Shown in pieces: positions 19,956-32,425 of a stretch of 64,000 nucleotides of DNA. The DNA lies in contig CM043801.1 of the NCBI GenBank assembly GCA_023974075.1, positions 34,788,419 to 34,852,418 on the forward strand, read 5' to 3'. The notes beneath the pieces are model-generated. The model searched no databases. It was given only the letters and a program-made list of their open reading frames with translations, and was not told where the DNA came from. The stretch comes from Chaenocephalus aceratus. Its lineage: Eukaryota > Chordata > Actinopteri > Perciformes > Channichthyidae. Each line of letters opens with the position of its first letter. The first letter of the stretch is position 1. Both the position numbers and the translations under genes were made by a program.

Positions 19956-21034
19956 CGTTACCCTTCAGGAACAGAAACTCCCAAAAGCACAACAGAAGCA
20001 GCCGAAGGCCTTGTGTGTCCCAACATCCACTATCACAGTCATCAAGCTGAGGCTCGGACGCTCTCCAGGAGCAGGGGCAGAAAGTGGAAGAAATAGCATG
20101 TTGCAAAGAGACCAAACATGCACCACTGAAGGTGAAGGCGCCTCCTTGCCCCTTACCAAGGACGCAGGGAAAGTGTTTTGTAAGAATAGTAAAGAATACA
20201 GAGGTTTTATCTTCTTGGCCGCAGTCGGAGGATTGTCCTTGACGAGCTGTCTAAATATCCCGTGAACCAAAGCTGTGAATAAAGAAGCGGAAAGAAGAGG
20301 GTGTGGAAGGTTTCATGCTTTAAGATGATTTGAAGCTTCTTTAAAAATGTGAATCCTCCGAGTACGCTTCACAGAGAAGTGCTTATTTCCCTGTACATGT
20401 TATCAAAGGGAGACACATGTAGCACATGGAGCTCAAGAGTAAAAAGAGAGGCGGTGTGTCAGTTGTATTTTGCCGAAGAAGAAGGGATGGGAGAGTGACC
20501 TGTAATACAAGATGGATTTAAAAGGAGAAACTGAAAGCTGGGATATCAGGCCAGCCTTCTGTGCAGCTTCGTACTCAAATGAAAGAGTCTCTCTCGTGCA
20601 GAGAGGGGATACAAACAGGACACACATAAAGACAGGAGCGAGTGGAGGACTACAAGGAGTGAGAGGACAACACAAACATGTATCTTAGTTTGGGCCGAGA
20701 GGTTAGATATAAAACAATACAAGAGTATATTTGTCAAGTGGGATTAATTACTGTGGGAAAAGTATTCATAACGTAAATATTCATTGTCAATTTTCCCGCA
20801 TCAGGACTAATGACGGATTTCTGTTTCTCATTTCCTGACTGCCAGAAAAAGGAATTATGATGGCATGAAACGCAGTTTAATCAAAAGGTGCAAAAGATAA
20901 ACGACGCATGACAAAATATGTGTTTTTTTACGTTTTAAATCCCAAAAGTATGTTTCCATAGCAACGCAAGGTGAGAGGGTTAGGATTAGGGAAAAATCAC
21001 AATCAAAGAGTTTGAATGTTTTACTTGTTTTACT
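19956..21034. other. No gene seen
   Basis: Several frames of 60-100 codons occur, but none shows a domain, splice context or recognisable family. Confidence 0.5.
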
Positions 21035-21190
21035 GCGTCCTTGGGCAAGATACTGAACCCAGAGGTGCTCCCGATGACCAACGGTGTGTGTGTGTGTGTG
21101 TGTGTGTGTTAGCTTCACAAGTGGCACTGCTCTGTATGAACGAGGTGTGAAAGGGTGAATGATGACATGTAGTATGTAAAGTCCATTTAA
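21035..21190 (+). mobile_element. SINE 3' portion (fish tRNA-derived type)
   Basis: ccttgggcaagatactgaac, a GT tract (21084-21109) and aagggtgaatgatgacatgt match the body of a common fish SINE. The tRNA-like head is absent, so it is 5'-truncated. Confidence 0.6.
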
Positions 21191-22187
21191 AATGTTATGG
21201 TGGCAGAAGCTAAAGATTACTCTATTAAGTGTTAGCTTGTTCCACTCATGGCAATAGATATAAATACATTTACAAACACTCTTTAAGAAGTTTATAAAGC
21301 CCGTGTTGGACAGAAGCAAGAACAAAAGGGCAACATTTGATAAAACATTCAGCATGTAAAATACACTTTAAGATTAAGGATTACTTTCGTATGTGATAGG
21401 CATTTCTGTTTCTATCAGTTCAATGAGGAAGGGTTTTTGAATTAAGTTTTTTCTAGATGCCTGATTGGCTGCACAGTGATGGCTCATGGATATCGTCGTA
21501 TTGAAAATGGTCAAAAACCGCCATCAGCAAATGGAACGAAGAAAATATTACTTTTCCCAGTTCAAAATCGTCAAACTTATGGCCAGAACATGAACATGTG
21601 GTATTACCAGAGACAACCAGGTGTTACTTTGAACATCGACGGTATGGCTGATTGATTGACAGTAATAAGAAGCAGCAGGTGGTCCCAGCTCACGGCCCTG
21701 TGGGGGTTTAACACGGCCCCGACGCAGGAGGTAAATGAGAGAAAGCTAATTAAAAAGAGGAGAGCAGACTGAGCCGGGGTGGAGCGGGGCAGGGTGAGTG
21801 CTCCACGGCCACCGCAGGGAGACATCACTCTACCTGGGAGGAAAGGTGAGGATGACCCGAGGAAGATAACTGCACCCCGAACACAAACATCGTGATCCGT
21901 TTGGGAATTAAGGAGATGAGTTTTCCATATTTTAGTTGGACAAAGTAAAAAAAAACCTCCTGTGTTTCGTCCACCTTAAAGGTCCCATGTCCTCCGAATG
22001 GACCAATCCCTGGAGCTCCTCACACAAACTCACTCAGCCATATCTTTTCTCAGCCGCAGCTCCATGGATCTCCACTCCCTCACGTGTGTGTGCTCAGGCT
22101 GAGCTTCGCTGTCTCGCAGACCCCACGCAGCAACCAGGAAACCACACCAGTAATCCAGCTCACACTGTCTGCTCCTCGCACTACATA
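21191..22187. other. No gene seen
   Basis: Unique-looking non-coding DNA. The stretch around 21650-21840 is GC-richer but has no recognisable product. Confidence 0.45.
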
Positions 22188-24045
22188 CTGATATACACCT
22201 GAACATCAGCAGGAGAGGACTCTTTAAAGTAGAGACACTACATACTGATATACACCTGAACATCAGCAGGAGAGGACTCTTTAAAGTAGAGACACTACAT
22301 ACTGATATACACCTGAACATCAGCAGGAGAGGACTCTTTAAAGTAGAGACGCTACATACTGATATACACCTGAACATCAGCAGGAGAGGACTCTTTAAAG
22401 TAGAGACACTACATACTGATATACACCTGAACATCAGCAGGAGAGGACTCTTTAAAGTAGAGACACTACATACTGATATACACCTGAACATCAGCAGGAG
22501 AGGACTCTTTAAAGTAGAGACACTACATACTGATATACACCTGAACATCAGCAGGAGAGGACTCTTTAAAGTAGAGACACTACATACTGATATACACCTG
22601 AACATCAGCAGGAGAGGACTCTTTAAAGTAGAGACACTACATACTGATATACATCTGAACATCAGCAGGAGAGGACTCTTTAAAGTAGAGACACTACATA
22701 CTGATATACACCTGAACATCAGCAGGAGAGGACTCTTTAAAGTAGAGACACTACATACTGATATACACCTGAACATCAGCAGGAGAGGACTCTTTAAAGT
22801 AGAGACACTACATACTGATATACATCTGAACATCAGCAGGAGAGGACTCTTTAAAGTAGAGACACTACCTACTGATATGAACCTGAACATCAGCAGGAGA
22901 GGACTCTTTAAAGTAGAGACACTACCTACTGATATGAACCTGAACATCAGCAGGAGAGGACTCTTTAAAGTAGAGACACTACATACTGATATACACCTGA
23001 ACATCAGCAGGAGAGGACTCTTTAAAGTAGAAACACTACATACTGATATACACCTGAACATCAGCAGGAGAGGACTCTTAGAAGTAGAGACACTACATAC
23101 TGATATACACCTGAACATCAGCAGGAGAGGACTCTTTAAAGTAGAGGCACTACATACTGATATACACCTGAACATCAGCAGGAGAGGACTCTTTAAAGTA
23201 GAGACACTACATACTGATATACACCTGAACATCAGCAGGAGAGGACTCTTTAAAGTGGAGACACTACATACTGATATACACCTGAACATCAGCAGGAGAG
23301 GACTCTTTAAAGTAGAGACACTACATACTGATATACACCTGAACATCAGCAGGAGAGGACTCTTTAAAGTAGAGACACTACATACTGATATACACCTGAA
23401 CATCAGCAGGAGAGGACTCTTTAAAGTAGAGACACTACATACTGATACACACCTGAACATCAGCAGGAGAGGACTCTTTAAAGTAGAGACACTACATACT
23501 GATATACACCTGAACATCAGCAGGAGAGGACTCTTTAAAGTAGAGACACTACATACTGATATATACCTGAACATCAGCAGGAGAGGACTCTTTAAAGTAG
23601 AGACACTACATACTGATATACACCTGAACATCAGCAGGAGAGGACTCTTTAAAGTAGAGACGCTACATACTGATATACACCTGAACATCAGCAGGAGAGG
23701 ACTCTTTAAAGTAGAGACACTACATACTGATATACACCTGGACATCAGCAGGAGAGGACTCTTTAAAGTAGAGACACTACATACTGATATACACCTGAAC
23801 ATCAGCAGGAGAGGACTCTTTAAAGTAGAGACGCTACATACTGATATACACCTGAACATCAGCAGGAGAGGACTCTTTAAAGTAGAGACGCTACATACTG
23901 ATATACACCTGAACATCAGCAGGAGAGAACTCTTTAAAGTAGAGACACAACATACTGATATACACCTGAACATCAGCAGGAGAGGACTCTTTAAAGTAGA
24001 GACACAACATACTGATATACACCTGAACATCAGCAGGCATGAGGA
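22188..24045. repeat. 57-bp tandem array 1 (about 32 copies)
   Basis: The unit reads actgatatacacctgaacat then cagcaggagaggactctt and taaagtagagacactacat. Copies are near identical, with point variants such as acgctac and atgaacc. Since 57 is divisible by 3 and the unit has no stops in some frames, long frames run on both strands; they are artefacts. Unlike arrays 2 and 3, neither flank shows E sequence. The left flank is ...tgctcctcg and the right flank catgaggaccagactgcac followed by an A-run. Confidence 0.97.
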
Positions 24046-25552
24046 CCAGACTGCACAATAAAAAAAAAAAAGATTGCTCCTTCATAATAAGTAGATCAAA
24101 GTAGTGATACTGTAGGGAAATTAAAATACAAGATTTGGCCTCATAGCATCCCCAGATTTCATTTCTGTAATCTTCTGTTCTTACCTGCATCATTTAGTAA
24201 ATTGAGTCCCAAATATCTTTCGCCACAGTCGATCAAATGCTCGCTGAGCTCTGCAGTCTCTCCTCTTCGTCCCTCGTTCCCTTCCTCTTCTCTCCAGCTC
24301 CGTCACAATGTACCTCAGATCAGTTTGTTCTTGAAAAAAATAACCAAACATTTCAATATTCAAGGTTTCAGTTTCAGTGACAACAACAATATTTTTATAT
24401 TCATTTCATGAATTGTTGTTTATTTTTGTTTTGTCAGTCCAAAACCCAACGAAATGTACTTACATATGATACAAAAACAGATACAAAACAGTAAATATAG
24501 ACATTTGAGAGGCTGAAAACACCTTCTGCCATTTTAACATGAGTTACTAAAGTATCAAAACAGTTTCCGATTCTTTTTGATTGGCTAATCATTGCATCTC
24601 TCATCTCGGTTAGTCGTGACACTTCAGGGAACTTTGTAAAATGATTGAATATCTTTGTTTTCCAGGATTTGAAAAAAGCTTATTTTGGATGAAATGTGAA
24701 ACCACTGACTGTTTAAGCTCGTAGCGAACCATCGGTGTTGTCGTATGAATAACTGAAGTCATCACTGCGTTATCTCTCTTGTTACCGGAGGGAAAGTTTT
24801 GATTGTAGCGCAGCGACATGAGTATTACAACGCAGCCTGAGGCGAGACCAAAGCTGCATTTGTGAAGCTGTATTTGTTTCACTATAAGCAGCACTTAACT
24901 TAACACTTAGCACTGGCACGGCGATCTGAACAGTGAGCTAACAAGTCTTTACAAAGAGAAGTAAACAGACAAAGCCAGGTCATCTACGAGAGCTCGGTCT
25001 CAAAATAAAAGCCCTGGTTTAGAGATGGACAGAAAATCCTCTCAAGGTGTTTTCTCCAGGCCCTCACAGCTCTGTGTTCCCGTCTGTTGACAATCCTTGT
25101 TGGAAGGAAAGGAAATGAAAAGACAGGAAGACCTCGACCGCTTCTTTTTAAAGACACACATTGACAGAGAGCGCTTCTGTAACATGATGGAGGGCAACCT
25201 CCAAGAAACGTTTACAGTCACCAAATGAATCCCGCTCTGTCAAAGCTTTCTTTAAAACCCCAAACAAAGGGAGGATAAAGACGGAGAGCTCCCATCAAGA
25301 CGTTTCCCAAAGTGGTGTCAGTCACACACCGACAGCTCTGGTGTCCTTTTGAGAAAAACTCTTTGGACGTCAAGGCTTTCAAACTCGGAGAGAGATAAAG
25401 AGGAAGGAACCCAGTGCTCTCTGTGGAAAGGGTGTTTGCTGCCACAATAAAGAGACATGTTTTCCAGGAGAAGCTCTGTGTTGCTTTGACTCCGTCTCTT
25501 CAGGAGCCTGTGCACATGCTCTCTTATACAAACAAGAGTTTAGTACTACAAT
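24046..25552. other. No gene seen
   Basis: An A-rich stretch directly follows the array (24058-24071). The remainder is unique-looking, with no exon I can support. Confidence 0.45.
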
Positions 25553-26213
25553 AGGCGCGTTCACACCGCAGTACTTTTCCCACTTTACTTCCCATATCGT
25601 TCCGAAATGTTGCGTTCACACCAAAAAGCCCCAGGAACTAAATTAGTTCATCAGAACCTTTTCACCCCCTTTTCAGTCCCTGCTAGAGAGCAGGGACTTT
25701 CGTGGGAGAAAAAGGTTCCTATGTCTGATTGGCTGGGCGGATTGCAAACCACGCCCCGTAAAACTCCCAAAAAGTGTTATGAAGCCGCCATTTTATTATC
25801 CTCGCATTAGCGTTATTAGCATTAGCATTAGCCCAGCGCAGAAACGCAGAGAGACTAACTTATGGCAACACAAAATAAAACATGGGAGCAGTGGAGATGA
25901 GGAGGTGTCGGCGTTCTGGCGATTTACTCGGAAGGCTTCAGTAGAAGCTGCTGGGAGTCCCAGCAGCTTCTACTGAAGCCTTCCCCAACTCCGGGGACTT
26001 CCGGCCGGGGACTTAGGGCGGCAGTATACGCCGTGAAGTGGTTTGCGGCCTGCCAGTAAACCCAAAGCAGAAGAAGAAGAAGTGACGTCAGCGACTTCAT
26101 TTGCCTAATCCTCCCCCAGGGACTTATTCCGGTGTGAACGCGATCTGAACTTAGTTCATGAGAACTAAAGAGTTCTCATGAACTAAGTTCTGATGAACCT
26201 TTGTGGGAAAAGG
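25553..26213. mobile_element. Harbinger-like MITE with two perfect hairpins
   Basis: The left end ggcgcgttcacaccgcagta and the right-hand motif ccggtgtgaacgcgatc are inverted. A 53-base perfect palindrome lies at 25931-25983 (26-base arms, one-base loop). A 44-base hairpin lies at 26147-26190 (20-base perfect arms, loop aaag). Interior words such as gaactaaattagttcatcag recur near both ends. It ends directly in a CTT microsatellite. Confidence 0.7.
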
Positions 26214-26224
26214 TTCTTCTTCTT

Positions 26225-26255
<31 letters not shown>

Positions 26256-26405
26256 TTCTTCTTCTTCTTCTTCTTCTTCTTCTTCTTCTTCTTCTTCTTC
26301 TTCTTCTTCTTCTTCTTCTTCTTCTTCTTCTTCTCCTTCTCCTTCTCCTTCTTCTTCTCCTTCTCCTTCTTCTTCTTCTTCTTCTTCTTCTTCTTCTTCT
26401 CCTTC
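26214..26405. repeat. (CTT)n microsatellite, about 190 bp
   Basis: Near-pure TCT/CTT with some TCC units. The poly-Phe, poly-Leu and poly-Ser frames are artefacts. Confidence 0.97.
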
Positions 26406-28429
26406 TGTCGTCTTTATTCCACGCTACAAACCAATGTAAAGTTGGACGCCTCCACCTGCTGCAGAGGAGGGGCGAACATTATGATCTCTTCTTCAACTCC
26501 CTGCATGACTCTCGTTCCACATTTAAAAGAGTGATTTCTTCCCTGTTCTTGATTGTTCACGGTTATTTCCTAAACATCTTCTTTCCAGCATCTTCCTTCA
26601 TTAAGTCCTTGACTGCTGCCTTTAAGAATTCCCTGTACTGTACTTTTATACATTTCCTATCAATACGTCATTGTTGTTGACATTATTTACTCCTAATTCT
26701 TGTATATTTCTGTATGTTTTTCTATTTGTTTGTAACTTCTTCTTGTATTTTTGCTGGTAAAACAAAATCCCACGAAAAATAGTCGTAAAAAATCTCATCG
26801 GACGGGTTTAGTGAACACTCCGCAGTGCCTTGATTCGTTTTAATGAATAATGTTTAAAAGTTCAAATTGAAGTTTTCCGACTCTCTGACTCTCTCCCCTC
26901 CCTGTCCTCACCCTCGGCCTCAGACTCCTGCACCCTCCTGGTCACCAAACAAACCTTAACCCCCCCGTTTCTCCCCCTCCTCCCGGCCCCCTGAGCTCCG
27001 TCGTTTACCCTTAAACTGTCAATCACCTGCAGACCGCTCCCTCTGTTTTCCACCTCGGGCAGCAAAACCAATCAGTGTCTCTGACAGTCGGCGGCAGAGC
27101 TTCTCCCCAACTCAGCTTTTATCTCCTCCTCCCTGTGACCACCAACAGCTCGCCCGTCGACCCTGAGAGAAAGCCTCGGCGATGTTGTGATCCGTCAGTC
27201 TCCAAACTGCTCAAATCAGATCATACCCATCCTCGTTTGTGTTCCCAACAATACTTCAAGTCTCTATTGCGGTCTATCTTCCCCCATGAAGCAGATTCTG
27301 ACTTCATCTTCACACAGAAGAAATCCTTTAGAGGATGTTATCTTAACTACCCGCAGAGTGTGTGTGAAACTCCTAAATTAAAACGAGAACAGACACAAAT
27401 GACTCTTCTGAAGCCGTTAATCCGCTCGAGCAGCAGGCGTCCGTGTTATTAGAGCATCACGTGTTTTCATCCTTCTCTAATGAGTCCTTCAGCTCGGCAG
27501 CATTTTGGAAAACACAAGTTTCCACTTCTGCAAACGCAACAGGAGAGCTTCCCAAGTGGAGAGGCCAGCACGGCTTGATGTCGTGTGTTGGTCTCAGTTT
27601 AACAAAGACGATGCGGCTTCCTCTGTCTTTTTACTTTGAATCAGAGAAGTGGGAACCACGGGGAAACCAGGGCGTGTCGAAGCTCTCCACCAACAGGCAC
27701 ATCAACACAAATGAAGGCAAAGTAACCACGAGCAATGATCTGCAACATGTTCACGGTGGTAGGATGGTGGGATAGTGATTTCCCTGATAACTAAACTGCA
27801 GAATAAACACCTTTTAGTATGCAGGTATTTTAGAGTTGACATTAATATGAGCGTACAAACTGAAAACTAAAGTCAATGCAACCTAATTATGTGACGCTTT
27901 AGTGGTGAAATTAATCCGATGGCAACATCACGTTAACTTCTAACAACACCGACATGAGTTGCGTGCTCTGCGTGATGACAGCTAAAGTCCATATAGTCAT
28001 TTAGCCACTTGTTAACAAAGTGCTTTAAGATTCACAGAGTCCCCATTAAGCTTTTTAGTTTGTGTTCCCTTCCCTGTAGGGGTATATAGGTTTTGGTGCA
28101 TGTAAATGGTCTGCAGAGGCTACAATCCCTGTGTATTTGGGATATCCGTCGTAGCCAGGGTTTACGATCAGTTTGTGGGTGATTTGTACTGAGGAACAAG
28201 TATCACAGCACCGACGGGTTCAGGTAACACCTAAAGACTTTGTTATGGAACGCAAAGCGGAGTAGGGGGCTAGTACACCCTCCTGAGGGTCCGATTGTGG
28301 ATGTCATGCGAGCATACGAGCATAACGTGGTGAAAACAATCCGTCTAAATTAACAATCGGGACGGAAATGTTCGGATTTCCAAAGGGAGGTTCTGTGAAT
28401 AAATAAAAAATCAAGAACCGAAATAATTG
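26406..28429. other. No gene seen; E fragment at about 28078-28130
   Basis: A 125-codon frame at 27075-27452 has no recognisable domain. At 28085-28130, ggtgcatgtaaatggtctgc is an inverted E-family fragment. Confidence 0.45.
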
Positions 28430-28633
28430 AACTATTCATATCTTAGACTGCACTGTAACTTTTATCTTTTAATGTTTATTTGATTAGCTTTTCTTTTTAA
28501 TGACTGATTTTAAATGCCTTTGTCTGAATGTCTTTCATTTTTGTAAAGCACCTTGAATTGCCTGGTGCTGAAAGGTGCTATATAAATAAACTTGCCTCGC
28601 CTCGCCTTGCCTTGCCTTGCCTTGCCTTGTTCT
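28430..28633 (+). mobile_element. LINE 3' end with (CCTTG)n tail
   Basis: ttgaactattcatatcttag, aaagcaccttgaattgcctg and tgctatataaataaacttgc, then a short ccttg repeat tail. The same 3' end, with a far longer tail, is at 47940-48562. Confidence 0.75.
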
Positions 28634-30164
28634 AGGGAGTTTCTCTCCCACACACTCCCATTGACTTTGAGACCAGGTCAGATGTTGAAATGTGTGGGTC
28701 TTGTGATTCATTCCTGCAGCACTCCTTTGAGGAGATACAAGTGGAACGCACCCCCTAAACACTATCTCAAAGGCCAAACCTCACAACCCTGATATGATTA
28801 ATGGGATTCTGCCGAGTTCACAGGAAATGTTTCACGGCTCTTGCAACACACAATGAGAGAGGAGAGAGTAAAGGGGGCGGACAGAGGAATACAACACAAC
28901 TCAAGGAGAGACAAAGGGTCTTTAAAGAGCAGGAAGGAGTCAGAGGGAGACAAGAAGACAACGTGAGACAAAGGGAAGAGTTGACAGGAGAAGGGATGTG
29001 AGAGGGCAGAGGTGAGGAAGAGGAGGAGGAAGCTTCACACACACAGTTGGATGTTCATCCATTTATGTTTCTTATGTCTGCTGATAGATATATCTGAGTC
29101 TGACTGAAGGCTGCTATCAGCCGGCGGCAGCCTGTTCTGGAAGAGAGGGAAACGGTTTCTTAAAACCTCCCAAAAACCCCAAAGTGAAGCAGACAGGAAG
29201 TCACAACCCAGGCTCAGGACCTCATCTTATTTTATCTAAATGTAAACATGTACATATTCCTGTTTAGGTGTTAAAGTGAGAATTATGTGGCTCTTTTTAG
29301 GAAAATAGCACACATGCTTTTAATATTACGTCTGGTGTATAAATATGAATCTGATTTGGTCTAAAATAATGTTTCCACGTGCAGAATAATATTTCTATTA
29401 TTCCACTCCTTACTGTAATGAGCTAATTATGCTGTAATATAAATAACATGTTTTTCATTAACATATTTTGTCCAAATGTTTATGCAAATCACACATGGGG
29501 ATATTCGATCAATTAGGACTTTAAATCATCCTTAATGGAAAGAGAACTTTGTTGAATATTTATCGCTGTGGTGTTTTGTAATTCTTCTGGAACGCGTTCG
29601 TCTCCATCTGACCTTGTTTACAGCTTTCCTTCCACCCAGCACATCGACATTGTGTTCTGTAATCAGCAGCACAATGCTCGGGCTGCAGCTGCAGAAATTA
29701 AAAGTACTATCTTATATTAACATAATGTATGTACAGAAATGTGGCCCTCGCATTGCCTTATGCACACGGAGAACTACTGTTGATTTAGATCACATTCTGG
29801 AGCAGGAAAGAAGATGAAGGGCTTATGATTTGTTTTCACGTGGGAGCACGATTGTTTTCGACCTTGAGCTTGTGTCCGTGTTTATTTTAATCACACAATA
29901 TTCCCATTCCTAACTGAACAGAAAGCTTTGTAACGAGACTACATGCTGCCTCGTGAAACTGTAGCTCACTTTTTTAGGAGAGTCAAATGTTGAATGCACA
30001 GAATCTTATTCTTCTGACGAGCCACCGGATAATCTCCACGCTTACAACGTCCGTGAATTAAAGGCGGAGAATGGATGCGTTTTGACCTTGCAATGTGCAT
30101 AATGTTAGGTTATGTTGTGCAGGAGATTAGGAAGTGAACATTTCAGGTGTCAAGATTACGCAAA
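28634..30164. other. No gene seen
   Basis: Unique-looking non-coding DNA, purine-rich at 28850-29030. Confidence 0.45.
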
Positions 30165-31312
30165 TCCTCTCAAAGAGGACATATAATGTACATTTTCAGG
30201 TGTATATCAGTATGTAGTGTCTCTACTTTAAAGAGTCCTCTCCTGCTGGTGTTCAGGTGTATATCAGTATGTAGTGTCTCTACTTTAAAGAGTGCTCTCC
30301 TGCTGATGTTCAGGTGTATATCAGTATGTAGTGTCCCTACTTTAAAGAGTCCTCTCCTGCTGGTGTTCAGGTGTATATCAGTATGTAGTGTCTCTACTTT
30401 AAAGAGTCCTCTCCTGCTGGTGTTCAGGTGTATATCAGTATGTAGTGTCTCTACTTTAAAGAGTGCTCTCCTGCTGATGTTCAGGTGTATATCAGTATGT
30501 AGTGTCCCTACTTTAAAGAGTCCTCTCCTGCTGGTGTTCAGGTGTATATCAGTATGTAGTGTCTCTACTTTAAAGAGTCCTCTCCTGCTGATGTTCAGGT
30601 GTATATCAGTATGTAGTGTCCCTACTTTAAAGAGTCCTCTCCTGCTGATGTTCAGGTGTATATCAGTATGTAGTGTCTCTACTTTAAAGAGTCCTCTCCT
30701 GCTGGTGTTCAGGTGTATATCAGTATGTAGTGTCTCTACTTTAAAGAGTCCTCTCCTGCTGATGTTCAGGTGTATATCAGTATGTAGTGTCCCTACTTTA
30801 AAGAGTCCTCTCCTGCTGATGTTCAGGTGTATATCAGTATGTAGTGTCCCTACTTTAAAGAGTCCTCTCCTGCTGATGTTCAGGTGTATATCAGTATGTA
30901 GTGTCTCTACTTTAAAGAGTCCTCTCCTGCTGATGTTCAGGTGTATATCAGTATGTAGTGTCTCTACTTTAAAGAGTCCTCTCCTGCTGATGTTCAGGTG
31001 TATATCAGTATGTAGTGTCTCTACTTTAAAGAGTCCTCTCCTGCTGATGTTCGTGTGTATATCAGTATGTAGTGTCCCTACTTTAAAGAGTCCTCTCCTG
31101 CTGATGTTCAGGTGTATATCAGTATGTAGTGTCTCTACTTTAAAGAGTCCTCTCCTGCTGATGTTCAGGTGTATATCAGTATGTAGTGTCTCTACTTTAA
31201 AGAGTCCTCTCCTGCTGATGTTCAGGTGTATATCAGTATGTAGTGTCTCTACTTTAAAGAGTCCTCTCCTGCTGATGTTCAGGTGTATATCAGTATGTAG
31301 TGTCTCCATGCT
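30165..31312. repeat. 57-bp tandem array 2 (about 19-20 copies), inverse orientation
   Basis: It is the reverse complement of array 1. The left edge is E sequence (gacatataatgtacattttc), and the right edge passes into E at ctccatgctttaatgttcac. The early part (30190-30540) has a three-unit, 171-bp higher-order pattern: agtgctctcc variants are 171 bases apart. Confidence 0.95.
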
Positions 31313-31481
31313 TTAATGTTCACAAAGCTCTTTATTTTTCTCATACAGCCTGTGCTGCAGCACCTCTTTTCACCCTCTGTCTGAAACCAGAGCCCAGTCT
31401 GCTCTGATTGGTTAGCTGGCCGGCTCTGTTGTTATTGGACAACTTTAGAGATGTCCCGCCCCTTAGCCTATCACGTACAAT

Positions 31482-32076
31482 GTGTTGGAGCGCTAGCCAA
31501 TAGAGTGCCACAGTGACGTGTCCTAAAACGCGGAAGTAAGCTGCGCATGGGTTCCTTCGACAAAAAACCGATGCAATTTCTCCATAGGATTTTTGAAAAT
31601 AGCTCAAAATAAGGTGTGTGGTTGACACACATTTAAAGGTGGGGTAGGTAATTTTGGAGAAACCGGCTCGAGATCGCTAGAATTAGAAAGTACACAGCCG
31701 GAACAAATCTGCCACTTCCTTACAGAGCCCCTCCTCCAACACACACGCACGCCACATGACCAATGAGGGCACGAGGTAAGTTTAAGAGACGGATCACGTT
31801 TTGTTCAGTCGGATAATCTCCACATGTCTACCCTACCTTTATAATTTTGAATCATAAATCTAATCGATAGATTAATGATAAAAGTAGGGTAGACATGTGG
31901 AGATCATCCGACTGAACAAAACGTGATCCGTCTCTTAAATGCGTTTCAACCACAGACCTTATTTCGAGCTTTTTTCAAAAATCCTATGGAGAAATTGCAT
32001 CGTTTTTTTGTCGAAGGAACCCATGCGCAGCTTACTTCCGGGTTTTAGGATGCGTCACTGTGGCACTCTATAGAAG
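31482..32076. repeat. Large inverted repeat (fold-back) inside E
   Basis: The outer arms (31495-31620 and 31955-32075) share cggaagtaagctgcgcatgg and caatttctccataggatttt. The inner arms (31786-31850 and 31880-31945) share agacggatcacgttttgttc and tccacatgtctaccctac. The centre lies near 31866. The left arm alone carries the MITE at 31633-31785. Confidence 0.85.
31633..31785. mobile_element. TTAA-target MITE, right half deleted
   Basis: It starts TTAAAGGTGGGGTAGGTAA and follows the intact copy at 37244-37592 for its first half, ending gaggtaag directly before TTAA. The other arm of the fold-back has the uninterrupted site (atttaagagacgg or its complement), which proves insertion at TTAA. Confidence 0.8.
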
Positions 32077-32203
32077 CGCTAGGGTTACATCGTGATGACA
32101 TCATGTTACAGAAGTAAACAATGGAGTCCAATGAAGGGGTTTCAAGCCTCTTGACACAGGGATTTTTGCATTTGGAGACCATTTACATGCACACAAACCT
32201 ATA

Positions 32204-32370
32204 ATAATAATAATGCATTTTATTTATGGGCGCCTTTCAAAGCTCTCAAGGACACTTTACAGAGCATAATTAAAGAAGAGCACACAGTAATACAAGACTT
32301 AAAAACAACAATCAGTTTAGCAGAGATTAAGAAATGGAATACGCCAGTTTAAAAAGGTGTGTTTTCAGCT
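32204..32370. repeat. Retroposon-type repeat inserted in E
   Basis: ataataataatgcattttat, gcgcctttcaaagctctcaa and ggacactttacagagc are the start of a common fish repeat of LINE/SINE origin. E sequence (tatatatcactagaggaaag) resumes after it. Confidence 0.5.
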
Positions 32371-32425
32371 ATATATCACTAGAGGAAAGGGAAAACCCCA
32401 AAAAGCGTAATGGGGCCGCTTTAAT

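Larger units (their letters stand above)
31313..32425. mobile_element. E-family element joined to array 2, with internal fold-back
   Basis: E signatures run from ctttaatgttcacaaagctc through gattggttagctggccggct to a right end taatggggccgctttaa. Inside it are the fold-back 31482-32076, a TTAA-target MITE remnant (31633-31785) and an inserted retro-type repeat (32204-32370). No coding capacity. Confidence 0.65.

Noticed and set aside
20855..21355. 166-codon minus-strand frame
   Set aside because: Crosses a GT repeat and a SINE and shows no family resemblance.
22188..24045. CRISPR-like array
   Set aside because: Units are contiguous and near identical with no unique spacers, and the DNA is vertebrate.
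22030..24061. Frames of 666 and 394 codons made of a 19-residue repeat
   Set aside because: They are the 57-bp array read in stop-free frames on both strands. No start context, no domain, and the same occurs in the other two arrays.
26193..26680. Poly-Phe, poly-Leu and poly-Ser frames
   Set aside because: Translations of the CTT microsatellite.
27075..27452. 125-codon frame
   Set aside because: No domain, no splice or poly(A) context, compositionally ordinary intergenic DNA.
30147..31316. Frames of about 380-390 codons on both strands
   Set aside because: Same 57-bp satellite artefact.
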